NCBI RefSeq assembly: GCF_001719615.1
Contig: NZ_MDVX01000018.1
Location: 23,097-87,096, forward strand
Direction of reading: 5' to 3'
From: Neptunicoccus sediminis
Lineage (GTDB): Bacteria > Pseudomonadota > Alphaproteobacteria > Rhodobacterales > Rhodobacteraceae
DNA: 64,000 bases
Made by a program: the position numbers and the translations under genes
The notes under the pieces: generated by a model
The model's database searches: none
The model's input: only the letters and a program-made list of their open reading frames with translations
Told to the model about the DNA's origin: nothing
Part shown: one piece after another, positions 54,277 through 61,699 of the stretch
How positions within the stretch are numbered: position 1 is the first letter of the stretch
How the letters are laid out: every line of letters starts with the position of its first letter

Positions 54277-55029
54277 CTACTCCACGGCCGAAATGTCGGT
54301 TCCGAACCATTTCTCGGAGATCTCGGCCAAAGTGCCGTTTTCTTTCAGTGTGGTGATTGCAGCGTCCATGCGGTCACGCAGTTCGACCCCGTTTTCGTCG
54401 TTACGGAACGGCAGCGCATTGCGGATTTCGCTGAACGGCGTACCAGCAAACGCGAGCGGCAGAGGGCTTTCTGCGATCAGTTGAGCAGAGGACACGCGAT
54501 CCATGACGAAAGCATCAACACGGCCAAGCGCAGTGTCTTGGGCAATGTTGCTCTCATAGGTCCGGATATTGATGTCACTGGCGTTCGGAAGCGCGTTCAA
54601 CAACTGCTCGAAATTAGAGCCGAGGTTCACCGCGACAGTCTTGCCGCTAAGATCCTCGACGCCCGTAATCGACCCTTCGTTACCCTTTTTGACCACGACT
54701 TGAGCGCCGTCAAAGACGTAGGGCTGCGAAAACGCAAATTTCTCCTCGCGCTCCGGTGTGATGGTGATCTGGTTGGCGATCGTGTCAATCCGTCCCGTTT
54801 CCAAAGCCCCGATCAGACCAGAAAACGACATCGTGACAAACTTCACTTCGTCCCCTGTTTCGGCTGCAATGGCATTCATAAAGTCAACCTCGAAGCCCTG
54901 CAATTTATCGAGCTTCACGAACGTAAAGGGAAAGTAACCGCCCGACATGCCCACGTTCAGTGTCTCTGAGTGGGCCGCGCTGAAAGTCACAGACAGGGCG
55001 AGTGCTGTGATTGCTAAAGACTTTTTCAT
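54277..55029 (-). CDS. tcyJ: L-cystine-binding periplasmic protein (FliY/TcyJ-like)
   Basis: 250 residues. Signal peptide MKKSLAITALALSVTFSAAHS, then the type II solute-binding fold. Features shared with FliY/TcyJ are GRIDTIANQITITPEREEKFAFS, the stretch VVVKKGNEGSI, and the end GTLAEISEKWFGTDISA. Other polar-amino-acid binders have GRFD-x3-ANQ less regularly, so cystine is the best guess, with other polar amino acids still possible. The ATG at 55029 has GGAGAATC upstream. It is the first gene of the operon. Confidence 0.85.
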   Translation of the reverse strand: MKKSLAITALALSVTFSAAHSETLNVGMSGGYFPFTFVKLDKLQGFEVDFMNAIAAETGDEVKFVTMSFSGLIGALETGRIDTIANQITITPEREEKFAFSQPYVFDGAQVVVKKGNEGSITGVEDLSGKTVAVNLGSNFEQLLNALPNASDINIRTYESNIAQDTALGRVDAFVMDRVSSAQLIAESPLPLAFAGTPFSEIRNALPFRNDENGVELRDRMDAAITTLKENGTLAEISEKWFGTDISAVE

Positions 55030-55833
55030 TCTGATTCTCCGTTCATTTGAAGCGGAGGTAACACCTATAAATCGCGCTTCAATGGAGCATTCCAAGATAA
55101 GACCAGTGTCATAATTCTGTTGATGTGACAGGAAAACTGTTCTCCACCACACACAGTTTTAGGAATGAATGCGATGTCGTATTTTTCCCACGATACTGAG
55201 AAGTGAGAAATGAGCGTTTAGCAGCGCAATCGCGCACAGTTAATCGCACGGCTGAATGTAACGCGATAACGAGTGGCGGATTTGACGGCCCCAGTCCCGG
55301 TTCAGAACCTTCACTACAAGCAGAAGCTCGTTTTGCAAGTTTTTGCAGTGCGGATGACTACCATCGTCCAGCGCCGAACGGGACGCTGAGCTACGATAGT
55401 TTTTAGGAAGGTAGCGAACCTCTGTTTCACCAGCCTTAAGAGAAGGATTGCAGAGCGGTGAAAGCGCAGCGAAATGAATGGAATGAAGTTAATATGCCTA
55501 AATTTTGAGTCTCGCGTTTGCAAACAGTCCGATAAGTCATTGATTTTAATGGAGGCGAGTACCGGAATCGAACCGGTGTACACGGATTTGCAATCCGGAA
55601 AATTTTGCTGATTTTAAAGGGAAAAATTGTAAACGGACTTGTTTCGTTCAGGGTCACTTTTCAATAGGTTACGAGGCCCAAGTAAACGGTTTTTCACAGT
55701 CTCCCGCTCTGGCGAAAGGGCAAAGAAAAACCGCTGAGGGGGCGGCCACCCACCTCAACGGCATAGAAGAATATCTCCGTCCCAATACCTACGGCATTTC
55801 CGGTCTGACCTCAACCCAATTGGCGGTGAGATC
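55030..55833. other. Junction stretch containing the tRNA-Cys fragment
   Basis: No complete gene in 804 bp. The left part holds the cystine-operon promoter. An open frame at 55203-55406 has no ribosome site and unlikely composition. At 55550-55597 is the tRNA-Cys 3' fragment. To its right, a plus-strand frame is open from the tRNA fragment to TGA 55832-55834 without any ATG, GTG or TTG; its last residues are IEEYLRPNTYGISGLTSTQL then AVRS, and its stop overlaps the ATG of the next gene (ATGA). It could be the tail of a gene cut by integration. Confidence 0.5.
55550..55597 (-). repeat. 3' fragment of tRNA-Cys (GCA): attachment site of an integrated element
   Basis: On the minus strand the fragment contains the anticodon loop TTGCAAA (anticodon GCA), the 3' anticodon strand TCCGT, the full T arm ACCGG-TTCGATT-CCGGT, the 3' acceptor strand ACTCGCC, discriminator T and CCA. 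The 5' half (acceptor, D arm, first base of the anticodon stem) is absent and replaced by A/T-rich DNA. This is the classic remnant left when an element integrates in the 3' half of a tRNA gene. The orientation places the element to the right of this point, and the intact tRNA-Cys beyond the window. Confidence 0.85.
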
Positions 55834-56697
55834 ATGAGCTGGCGCATCGCAAATGAATGCGCCGAGCGCCGCTTTGGCAGCGCCGCGCGCAAGCAGATCA
55901 TCATGTTCCTAGCCGACAAAGCGAGCGACGATGGCTCTGGTATCTGGTGTTCGAAGGGGACGATCCAGCGCCACACAGAGCTCAGCGAGAGCACGGTCAA
56001 GCGCACCATCATCGACTTCCTGCGCGAAGGCATTCTGATTGAGACGGGGCGGCGGCACTGCAAGAATGGCTACACCGTCATTTACCGCATCGTTCTGGAG
56101 CGCGTGGCCGCGCTCGAAACCACGGCCGAGCCCGACATTGAGACGGGGTTCACAGTGACCCCCGTCCAGCCTGAACCCGGTACGGGGTCCACGGTGAACG
56201 GGGTACGGGGTTCACGGTGGACCCCAAACCATCCTAAAACCATCCATAAACCACCTACGCGCAGGCGCGAGGCGGCGGAGGAGGTTGAAGATCTTGAAGC
56301 TGAGAAGATCTTGGCGGCCTATCCCGAAGACAGGATCCGAGACCGGCGGACTACTCTGGGCCAGATCGCAGCGGCTGTGAAAGCCGGGATAGAGCCCGAT
56401 GACCTGCTTCAGGCGGTCAAAGCCTATGCGAAGGAAAGCGAGGGCTTTACGCGCAGTAAGGTCTGTTTCTCGGACAACTGGTTCAAGATGCGACGATGGG
56501 AGAAGGGACTGGCCCAGATCCAGGCCGACCGTGAGAAGGCTCGAGAGGCCGAAGCCAAAGGCCGTGCGAGCCTCGCCGAGTGGATCCACGAGCGCCACCC
56601 CCTGTGCCGCCATATCACGAACCGCCAGATCGAAGACTTGATCGCGTCAAAGCTGGTAACGCCCGAACAGGTTCGCGCTGCGGGGCTGCAGGCATGA
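55834..56697 (+). CDS. Helix-turn-helix replication-initiator-like protein
   Basis: 287 residues. The N terminus (1-95) is a winged helix: ARKQIIMFLADKASDDGSGI, SKGTIQRHTELSESTVKRTI and IDFLREGILIETGRR. The middle (105-150) is low-complexity and Pro/Thr/Gly-rich, encoded by the three dyads described below. The C-terminal half (150-287) is helical, with ILAAYPEDRIRDRRTTLGQIA and a DnaD-like VCFSDNWFKMRRWEKG. This layout (wHTH, low-complexity linker, helical C terminus) is that of phage replication proteins such as lambda O, but I do not claim homology. The start overlaps an upstream stop (ATGA). Confidence 0.7.
   Translation: MSWRIANECAERRFGSAARKQIIMFLADKASDDGSGIWCSKGTIQRHTELSESTVKRTIIDFLREGILIETGRRHCKNGYTVIYRIVLERVAALETTAEPDIETGFTVTPVQPEPGTGSTVNGVRGSRWTPNHPKTIHKPPTRRREAAEEVEDLEAEKILAAYPEDRIRDRRTTLGQIAAAVKAGIEPDDLLQAVKAYAKESEGFTRSKVCFSDNWFKMRRWEKGLAQIQADREKAREAEAKGRASLAEWIHERHPLCRHITNRQIEDLIASKLVTPEQVRAAGLQA
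56145..56255 (+). other. Candidate internal replication origin: three dyad iterons plus 11-bp-phased A-rich repeats
   Basis: Inside the HTH gene are three imperfect copies of GGGGTYCACRGTG, each a dyad with GGGG and CCCC arms: 56145-56162, 56184-56203 and 56207-56225. They are followed at once by AAACCATCC at 56226 and 56237 and AAACCACC at 56248, exactly 11 bp apart. Iterons followed by a phased A-rich tract inside the initiator gene is the lambda ori layout. The alternative is coding-level repetition in a low-complexity linker. Confidence 0.4.
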
Positions 56698-56871
56698 CTC
56701 TCGAAGGAAGACAACGCAATCGTTTCGTTCGAGCAGACGCGTTGTATCAGTGTGGTGAGGTGACCGGGTTGTGTTTCGTAGTGGTAACCTTAATGCGCTC
56801 AATGTTCCACTGAGATAACATAAGGTGTGACTGGTGTGGCGGCGTTGGGTTATGGAGCTAAGCGATGAAAT

Positions 56872-56900
56872 TTGACATTAATGTTTTCTCAGCGTAACAT
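56872..56900 (+). promoter_or_regulatory. hipBA promoter with overlapping half-operator
   Basis: -35 TTGACA (56872-56877) and -10 TAACAT (56895-56900) with a 17-bp spacer. CAGCGTAA at 56890-56897 overlaps the -10 and equals one arm of the 16-bp palindrome that follows hipA. Confidence 0.75.
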
Positions 56901-56932
56901 ATGGGTGCTTAGTGTCGCTTGGAGATATCATT

Positions 56933-57235
56933 ATGGCTGTTCCGATCAAAATACCCAGGGCGGCGCGTAAGGAGCTCGTGGCACTTGGGGAAAACATTCG
57001 CGTTGCGCGACTGCGCCGCAAATTGACCGCTGAGATTGTTGCGCAGCGTGCTGGCACAACGCGGCAGACCATCGCCAAGATCGAAAGCGGCAACCCCGCA
57101 GTCAAGATCGGCACTTACGTGGCTGTTTTGCAGGCGCTTGGCCTCCTGAAAGGCTGGGGGGATCTGGATGATCCGGTTGGCGAGCAGATGGCCCTGGATG
57201 ACCTCCCGCAGCGTGCGAGACTGAAAAATGGTTGA
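56933..57235 (+). CDS. hipB: HipB-like antitoxin (XRE-family regulator)
   Basis: 100 residues from MAVPIKIPRAARKELVALGE, with GGAGA 7 nt upstream; the longer frame from 56912 lacks a site. The helix-turn-helix is NIRVARLRRKLTAEIVAQRAGTTRQTIAKIESGNPAVKIGTYV (residues 19-65), the Cro/CI fold. It should neutralise HipA and repress the operon. The gene overlaps hipA by 8 nt, typical of toxin-antitoxin pairs. The short C-terminal tail (DLPQRARLKNG) would be the flexible part. Confidence 0.88.
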   Translation: MAVPIKIPRAARKELVALGENIRVARLRRKLTAEIVAQRAGTTRQTIAKIESGNPAVKIGTYVAVLQALGLLKGWGDLDDPVGEQMALDDLPQRARLKNG

Positions 57236-58496
57236 GGTCTGGATCGACTGGAAGGGGCTGAAACAGGTCGGTTCGCTCCACCGCACAGCGGGGCGCGGCC
57301 GAGAGCGGGTGTCTTTTACCTATCATGACGACTGGCTTGCCGACGAAAATGCCTTTGGGCTTTCGCCGGACATGCCTCTCGTCAAAGGGCAATTCGTGCC
57401 TGAGGCAGGGCAGGACATGCTCGCACCGCTTGGGGATTCTGCCCCTGATACCTGGGGCAGAACGGTGATGCGGCGCTATGAGGGGCGCATGGCAGAGGCC
57501 GAAGGGCGACGTCCGAGAGTGCTGCAAGAAACCGACTATCTGCTTGGGGTGAATGACGAGACCCGTTTGGGCGCGCTGCGCTTCAAGGTTGATGGTGAGT
57601 TTCAAGCGCGCAAGGGTATCGGGGTGCCTGCGCTGGTGAGCCTCGGTGATTTGCTTCATGCGTCTCAGCGCGTTCTTCGCGGGGAAGAGACCGCTGAGGA
57701 CCTCAAAATGCTGTTTGCTCCGGGAAGTTCCCTCGGGGGTGCTCGCCCGAAGGCCAGCATACTCGACCAACACGGCCGTCTTTCTGTCGCCAAGTTCCCG
57801 AAAGAGACCGACACCTATTGCGTGGAACGCTGGGAAGCCATTGCACTGGAATTGGCAAGACGCGCCGGAATCACGGTTTCGGATCACACGCTTGAGATGG
57901 CTGGCAACAAGCCTGTTTTCTTGTCCCATCGGTTTGACCGGAACGAGGACGGCAGGATCCCGTTCATCTCCGCTATGGCGATGCTGGGCGGCAAGGATGG
58001 CGAAAGCTACAGCTATTTGGATCTGGCAGACATTATCACCTCAGAAAGCGTCACACCCGATCAAGACCGCGAAGAGCTGTACCGGCGGGTTGCCTTTTCC
58101 ATTCTTGTCACGAACCTCGATGACCATATGCGCAATCACGGATTTCTGCGTGGGCGTGGCGGATGGCACCTCTCACCGGCCTACGACATCAACCCTGTTC
58201 CGAACCAACCACGCATGCTCAAAAGCTACGTTGATGACGACAATCCGGATGCCAGTATTGCTCTGCACCGCGCGCAACATGAATCCTATCTTCTCGAACG
58301 CGGCGAGGCAGATCGCATCATTGCAGAGGTCGCAGAAGCGACTATGGCTTGGCGCGACGTTGCCCGGGCTTTGGGGGCTGCGGAGAGGGAAATCAAAGAG
58401 ATGACGACAGCCTTCGAGCACGAGGAAGCGGATCTGGCGCGAGCGCAAACTGGGGCAGCTGTCGCCTCTCGAGGACAAAGCAACACACCAGTGTGA
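57228..58496 (+). CDS. hipA: HipA-family serine/threonine kinase toxin
   Basis: 422 residues. Features are the P-loop-like SSLGGARPKASILDQHGRLS near residue 165 (the serine before GGARPKA is autophosphorylated in E. coli HipA), the ATP lysine in VAKFPKE, catalytic NLDDHMRNHGF near residue 300 (Asp and Asn) and the metal motif LSPAYDINPVPN near residue 325. All kinase residues appear intact. E. coli HipA phosphorylates glutamyl-tRNA synthetase and causes persistence; HipA relatives have other synthetase targets. It is preceded by hipB with an 8-nt overlap. Its location on an island suggests a maintenance or defence role. Confidence 0.93.
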   Translation: MVEVWIDWKGLKQVGSLHRTAGRGRERVSFTYHDDWLADENAFGLSPDMPLVKGQFVPEAGQDMLAPLGDSAPDTWGRTVMRRYEGRMAEAEGRRPRVLQETDYLLGVNDETRLGALRFKVDGEFQARKGIGVPALVSLGDLLHASQRVLRGEETAEDLKMLFAPGSSLGGARPKASILDQHGRLSVAKFPKETDTYCVERWEAIALELARRAGITVSDHTLEMAGNKPVFLSHRFDRNEDGRIPFISAMAMLGGKDGESYSYLDLADIITSESVTPDQDREELYRRVAFSILVTNLDDHMRNHGFLRGRGGWHLSPAYDINPVPNQPRMLKSYVDDDNPDASIALHRAQHESYLLERGEADRIIAEVAEATMAWRDVARALGAAEREIKEMTTAFEHEEADLARAQTGAAVASRGQSNTPV

Positions 58497-58624
58497 AACT
58501 TACGCTGAAGCGCAAATCTGGAAAAATTACGCTGCAGCGTAAGATGTCGAGAATAATGGCCGCTGCGATCCCAGAAGTTCCTGCGCCCTTTCGGAGCAGG
58601 TTGACGAGACCAGTTAAATTCTGA
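58493..58624 (+). CDS. Possible 43-residue basic peptide after hipA
   Basis: GTG 58493 overlaps the hipA stop (GTGA) and the frame runs to TGA 58624. The product begins MKLTLKRKSGKITLQRKMSR and is strongly basic. No ribosome site is seen other than coupling. Its first codons are the same DNA as the two operator-like palindromes, so the reading frame may be accidental. Very uncertain. Confidence 0.25.
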   Translation: MKLTLKRKSGKITLQRKMSRIMAAAIPEVPAPFRSRLTRPVKF

Positions 58625-58826
58625 GTGCCAAACCCAGATCCTCAGTGCCGTGTTTCCGATTGCTGAACATAAGCGGGCAGCCGTGTCCGACGCGGGGCAA
58701 GCCCCCGCTTCAACAAGAAAATTCCCCTGCGCCAGCGCATTCCTCGCGAGGCAAGTTTCTCGCTGACAGCCCCTTCGTGCCAGCTTTGGTCATGTTCATC
58801 GAAACACTCAAAGTGAGGATCAAAAA
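58497..58826. other. Gene-poor stretch between hipA and the small island protein
   Basis: It contains the two palindromes and the doubtful small frame at 58493-58624. The rest (58625-58826) shows no gene; the promoter of the 65-residue protein should be here. Confidence 0.5.
58500..58542. repeat. Two operator-like palindromes just after hipA
   Basis: TTACGCTGAAGCGCAA (58500-58515) and the perfect 16-bp palindrome TTACGCTGCAGCGTAA (58527-58542) are 27 bp apart, start to start. Their arm CAGCGTAA also overlaps the -10 of the hipB promoter. HipB is the natural candidate to bind all three sites. Confidence 0.65.
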
Positions 58827-59024
58827 ATGGCTACTCAAACTCTGAAACTGAACGTCAAATCCGGTGAAAAAGACGGCAAGAACTTCTGGGACCGCTGCGG
58901 CGTCCTCTTCGTCAACACCGACGACAGCGGCAACATCACGTCGATCAACGTCAAACACAGCATGTTCCCCGACGTCGAAATGGTCGCCTTCCCACGTCGC
59001 GACGAAGATCCGGTCACCGAATGA
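58827..59024 (+). CDS. Small island protein, 65 residues
   Basis: 65 residues from MATQTLKLNVKSGEKDGKNF, with GTGAGGA upstream. The pattern KDGKNFWDRCGVLFVNTDDSG followed by ITSINVKHSMFPDVEMVAF resembles small proteins on plasmids and islands that have a K-x-W-x-R-x-G core, but I cannot name a family. A beta-rich OB-like fold is likely by pattern. A strong terminator lies 7 nt after its stop, so it is a well-expressed single-gene unit. Codon use is clean: nearly all preferred C-ending codons, different from hipA next to it. Confidence 0.75.
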   Translation: MATQTLKLNVKSGEKDGKNFWDRCGVLFVNTDDSGNITSINVKHSMFPDVEMVAFPRRDEDPVTE

Positions 59025-59031
59025 CCTCAAT

Positions 59032-59064
59032 GCCAGGGCGGGGTTCCCGCCCTGGCTTTCTTTT
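59032..59064 (+). terminator. Strong rho-independent terminator
   Basis: An 11-bp perfect stem, GCCAGGGCGGG/CCCGCCCTGGC, with a GTT loop is followed by TTTCTTTT. Confidence 0.92.
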
Positions 59065-59125
59065 GGGGCGATAGAGCTAAGCTGTAGTTCGGCTTTCAGG
59101 TGAAATTTCGTAAGCGGTGCGCTGG

Positions 59126-60637
59126 TCACACGGGTTTGGCGTAATTCCAAGGCAGCAGTTCGTTGATGTCGGTTTGTTTGTGTCCTTGGGCGATAGCTGT
59201 CAGGACACCTGACAGATAGCCGTGGGGCTCGATCCCATTGAGTTTGCAGGTCTCGATCAGGGAGGCGATGACGGCCCAGTTTTGCGCCCCGGCATCGTGT
59301 CCGGCGAAGAGCGCATTTTTGCGGTTGAGGGCTATGGGACGGATGGTGCGCTCGACTGGATTGTTGTCGAGTTCGATGCGGCCATCGGTGAGGAACAGGC
59401 ACAGCCCGTCCCAGTATTTGGCGATGTATTTCAGGGCTTCTCCAGTCGGAGATTTGCTTGAGACGCGGGCGCGGCTTTGTGCGAGCCAAAGCTCGAAGGC
59501 ATCGATGATGGGTCTTGAGCGTTTCTGTCGTGCAGCGCTGCGTTGGTCGGCAGACAGGCCGCGCAGGTCTTTTTCGATGCGGTAGAGTGCCTGGATTTGG
59601 TTCAGACCTTCCTGCGCGATTGGTGCCGCTCCGGATTGGGTAACATCATGCAGTTTGCGGCGGGCATGGGCCCAGCAATAGGCCAGCGTCACATCCTGCG
59701 TCGGACGTTTCAGCAAGCGGTTATAGCCTGCGTAGCCGTCCACCTGCAGGGTGCCGCTAAAGCCGTTCAAAATATTATCTGCGTGCTGGCCGGATCGTCC
59801 CGGGGCATATGTGAAGGCCACACCGGGAGGATCATCACCACTCCATGGCTTGTCATTGCGGGCAAGCGCCCAAAAGTATCCTGTTTTTGTGCGTTTGCGC
59901 CCGGGTGCCAGAACCGGCGCGGGCGTTTCATCCATGAAGAGCTTGGTGGAGCGTTTCAGGTCGTCCATGAGCGCATTATAAACCGGGGTCAATTCGAACG
60001 CCGATTTGCCAACCCACGCCGCCAAGGTCGAGCGATCCAGATCTATCCCCTGACGGCTGTAAATCTGTGCTTGCCGGTAAAGAGGCAGGTGATCCGCGTA
60101 TTTGGAGACGAGCACATGCGCCAGCGTGGCCTCGGTCGGCATGCCACCTGCGATAATGTGGGCCGGTGCGGGCACTTGGGTGACCCCACCCTCACAGGAC
60201 CGGCAGGCGTATTTGGGCCGCCGGGTGACAATCACCCGGAACTGCGCCGGAATGATGTCCAAGCGTTCGCTGACATCTTCGCCAATGACATGACGTTCAG
60301 TTCCACACGCGCATGACAACTCTGGCTCAATGACAACCTCCACCCGTTCCAGATGTTTGGGCAGTGATCCGCGATTAGTTTGGCGAGGCTTTGGGGGCCG
60401 CACAGGCGCGGTGCGCGCGTCGGCGTCGATCTCGGCTTCCACCTGCGCGATGGCCGTCTCGATATCTTCGAGTTCCAGCTCATATTGGGCCGGATCGATC
60501 TTCTCGGACTTGGCCCCGAAGAGCGCCTTTTTGAAGGAAGCGACCAAGGCTTCCAGCCGCGCATTCTGATCCTGCTGCGCACGGATGATCGCCTTCAATT
60601 CGGCAATGTCATCAGGCAATTCGTCAGGTGCAGTCAT
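59126..60637 (-). CDS. tnpC: IS66 transposase TnpC
   Basis: 503 residues from MTAPDELPDDIAELKAIIRA (a start at 60649 adds MVSV). An N-terminal leucine-zipper-like helix is followed by the zinc-finger-like region CACGTERHVIGEDVSERLDI and CRSCEGG, then the DDE core with LFMDETPAPVLAPGRKRTK (D), LQVDGYAGYNRLL (D) and DNNPVERTIRPIALNRKNALFAG (E). This is the DDE transposase of the IS66 family. The gene ends 16 bp from the IS end. Confidence 0.95.
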   Translation of the reverse strand: MTAPDELPDDIAELKAIIRAQQDQNARLEALVASFKKALFGAKSEKIDPAQYELELEDIETAIAQVEAEIDADARTAPVRPPKPRQTNRGSLPKHLERVEVVIEPELSCACGTERHVIGEDVSERLDIIPAQFRVIVTRRPKYACRSCEGGVTQVPAPAHIIAGGMPTEATLAHVLVSKYADHLPLYRQAQIYSRQGIDLDRSTLAAWVGKSAFELTPVYNALMDDLKRSTKLFMDETPAPVLAPGRKRTKTGYFWALARNDKPWSGDDPPGVAFTYAPGRSGQHADNILNGFSGTLQVDGYAGYNRLLKRPTQDVTLAYCWAHARRKLHDVTQSGAAPIAQEGLNQIQALYRIEKDLRGLSADQRSAARQKRSRPIIDAFELWLAQSRARVSSKSPTGEALKYIAKYWDGLCLFLTDGRIELDNNPVERTIRPIALNRKNALFAGHDAGAQNWAVIASLIETCKLNGIEPHGYLSGVLTAIAQGHKQTDINELLPWNYAKPV

Positions 60638-60692
60638 GACCGATACCATAGCAAAACAAGGGCCGAATGACCCGTGCAAACGTGCCAGTGAG

Positions 60693-61046
60693 TCACTCCG
60701 CCGCAGCTGGGGCTGCCACCTCCAGAGGCCGCACGCGCCGCCAGTCCAAACCCGCAAACAGCGCCTCAAACTGGGCCGGTTCCAGCCGCATCACCCCGTT
60801 CTTGATCGCAGGCCATGTAAAGCTGTTATCCTCCAGCCGCTTGTACGCCATCACAAGCCCGCTGCCGTCCCAATAAAGCAACTTCAGCCGATCCGCCCGC
60901 TTAGACCGAAACACATAGACCGACCCATCAAAAGGCTTCTGACGCAGTTGGCTCTGAACCAGAGCAGCCAACCCATCGTGGCCCTTGCGGAAGTCCACCG
61001 GATCACTGGCGACAAAAATCCGCACCTTGTGGGACGGCGTGATCAC
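60693..61046 (-). CDS. tnpB: IS66 accessory protein TnpB (Orf2)
   Basis: 117 residues. The IS66 Orf2 features are VFVASDPVDFRKGHDGLAALV, the GSVYVFRSKRADRLKLLYWDGSGLVMAYKRLE block and WPAIKNGVMRLEPAQFEALF. It is required with TnpA for IS66 transposition, with no known fold function. It overlaps tnpA by 4 nt. Confidence 0.95.
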   Translation of the reverse strand: MITPSHKVRIFVASDPVDFRKGHDGLAALVQSQLRQKPFDGSVYVFRSKRADRLKLLYWDGSGLVMAYKRLEDNSFTWPAIKNGVMRLEPAQFEALFAGLDWRRVRPLEVAAPAAAE

Positions 61047-61429
61047 GTGACCAAAGCCCGGGCGATCTCAGCGATCCGTGTCGCAGTCGCCGCCGCATCA
61101 AGACGAACGGTGACATCGCCTTTGATCACATCAATCGTGCCGGAGGATGTCGCCGCCAGAGGCTGGGCCTCGGGCGCAGGCGCTTCAATCTCGACCGGCA
61201 CAAAATCCATGCCATCCAGGTTTGGCAGAACCAGCTTGCCCTGGCGCGCCAACCGCCGCCAATCCGACACGGTGCTGGGGATCAGTTCGTATCGCTTCGC
61301 CACCGCCTTGACCGTCTCGCCTTCAATCAATGTCTCAGCAACAATCCGAGCTTTCAACTCAGACGGCCAATTCCGCTTCCCGTCCGCACGACGAGGCACC
61401 ATTGCCAGAAACTCGCTTGTAGCTCCCAT
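61043..61429 (-). CDS. tnpA: IS66 accessory protein TnpA (Orf1)
   Basis: 128 residues from MGATSEFLAMVPRRADGKRN. The helix-turn-helix is WPSELKARIVAETLIEGETVKAVAKRYELIPSTVSDWRRLARQG, typical of IS66 Orf1 (related to the IS3 OrfA DNA-binding part). The C terminus is acidic then has TSSGTIDVIKGDVTVRLDA. It is the first gene of the IS; a start at 61444 is also possible. Confidence 0.93.
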   Translation of the reverse strand: MGATSEFLAMVPRRADGKRNWPSELKARIVAETLIEGETVKAVAKRYELIPSTVSDWRRLARQGKLVLPNLDGMDFVPVEIEAPAPEAQPLAATSSGTIDVIKGDVTVRLDAAATATRIAEIARALVT

Positions 61430-61625
61430 CGAGAAACTCCCCACAAAACAAAGAAGCCTCTGAATCGCAGATCAAGCGCTAAGCTGTAAGTGTGGGAGCG
61501 GCGCACCGCATACGAAATTTCGTGGGCATGGCGGATTGATTCCGCGGTATTCACTTCGCTATCGGCTGGACTGTGAAGGTGTATTCGCACCCCGTCGCCG
61601 GTGCCCTTGGGTTTTGTGTCAAACG

Positions 61626-61669
61626 CTGTGTTGGACACAGTAACCTGAAACACGGTGTTTAACACAGTG
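61626..61669. repeat. Two operator-like dyads between IS66 and mcrC
   Basis: CTGTGTTGGACACAG (61626-61640, perfect 6-bp arms) and CACGGTGTTTAACACAGTG (61651-61669, one mismatch) share a GTGTT-N-ACAC core and lie 27 bp apart centre to centre. More GTGTT/AACAC half-sites surround them. They lie downstream of mcrC, so they serve some other unit, or one that the IS66 insertion separated from its gene. Confidence 0.55.
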
Positions 61670-61699
61670 TCGGCAAACACTTGCGAAAACACAAGGTCT

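Larger units (their letters stand above)
59110..61513 (-). mobile_element. Complete IS66-family insertion sequence
   Basis: The element is 2404 bp and carries tnpA, tnpB and tnpC on the minus strand. The left end GTAAGCGGTGCGCTGGTC (59110-59127) is the inverted match of the right end GTATGCGGTGCGCCGCTC (read inward from 61513), 15 of 18 positions. It is flanked on both sides by GAAATTTC (59102-59109 and 61514-61521), an 8-bp target duplication as expected for IS66. All three genes look intact, so it may be active. Confidence 0.93.

Noticed and set aside
55203..55406. 67-codon plus frame between the cystine operon and the tRNA fragment
   Set aside because: No ribosome site, and Ser/Pro/Ala-rich low-information content. 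It may be part of a dispersed noncoding repeat, which cannot be tested here.
59076..61488. 11-bp direct repeat GCTAAGCTGTA on both sides of the IS66 genes
   Set aside because: One copy lies outside the IS (59076-59086) and the other inside its right end, so it is not the target duplication; GAAATTTC is placed symmetrically next to matching inverted repeats.
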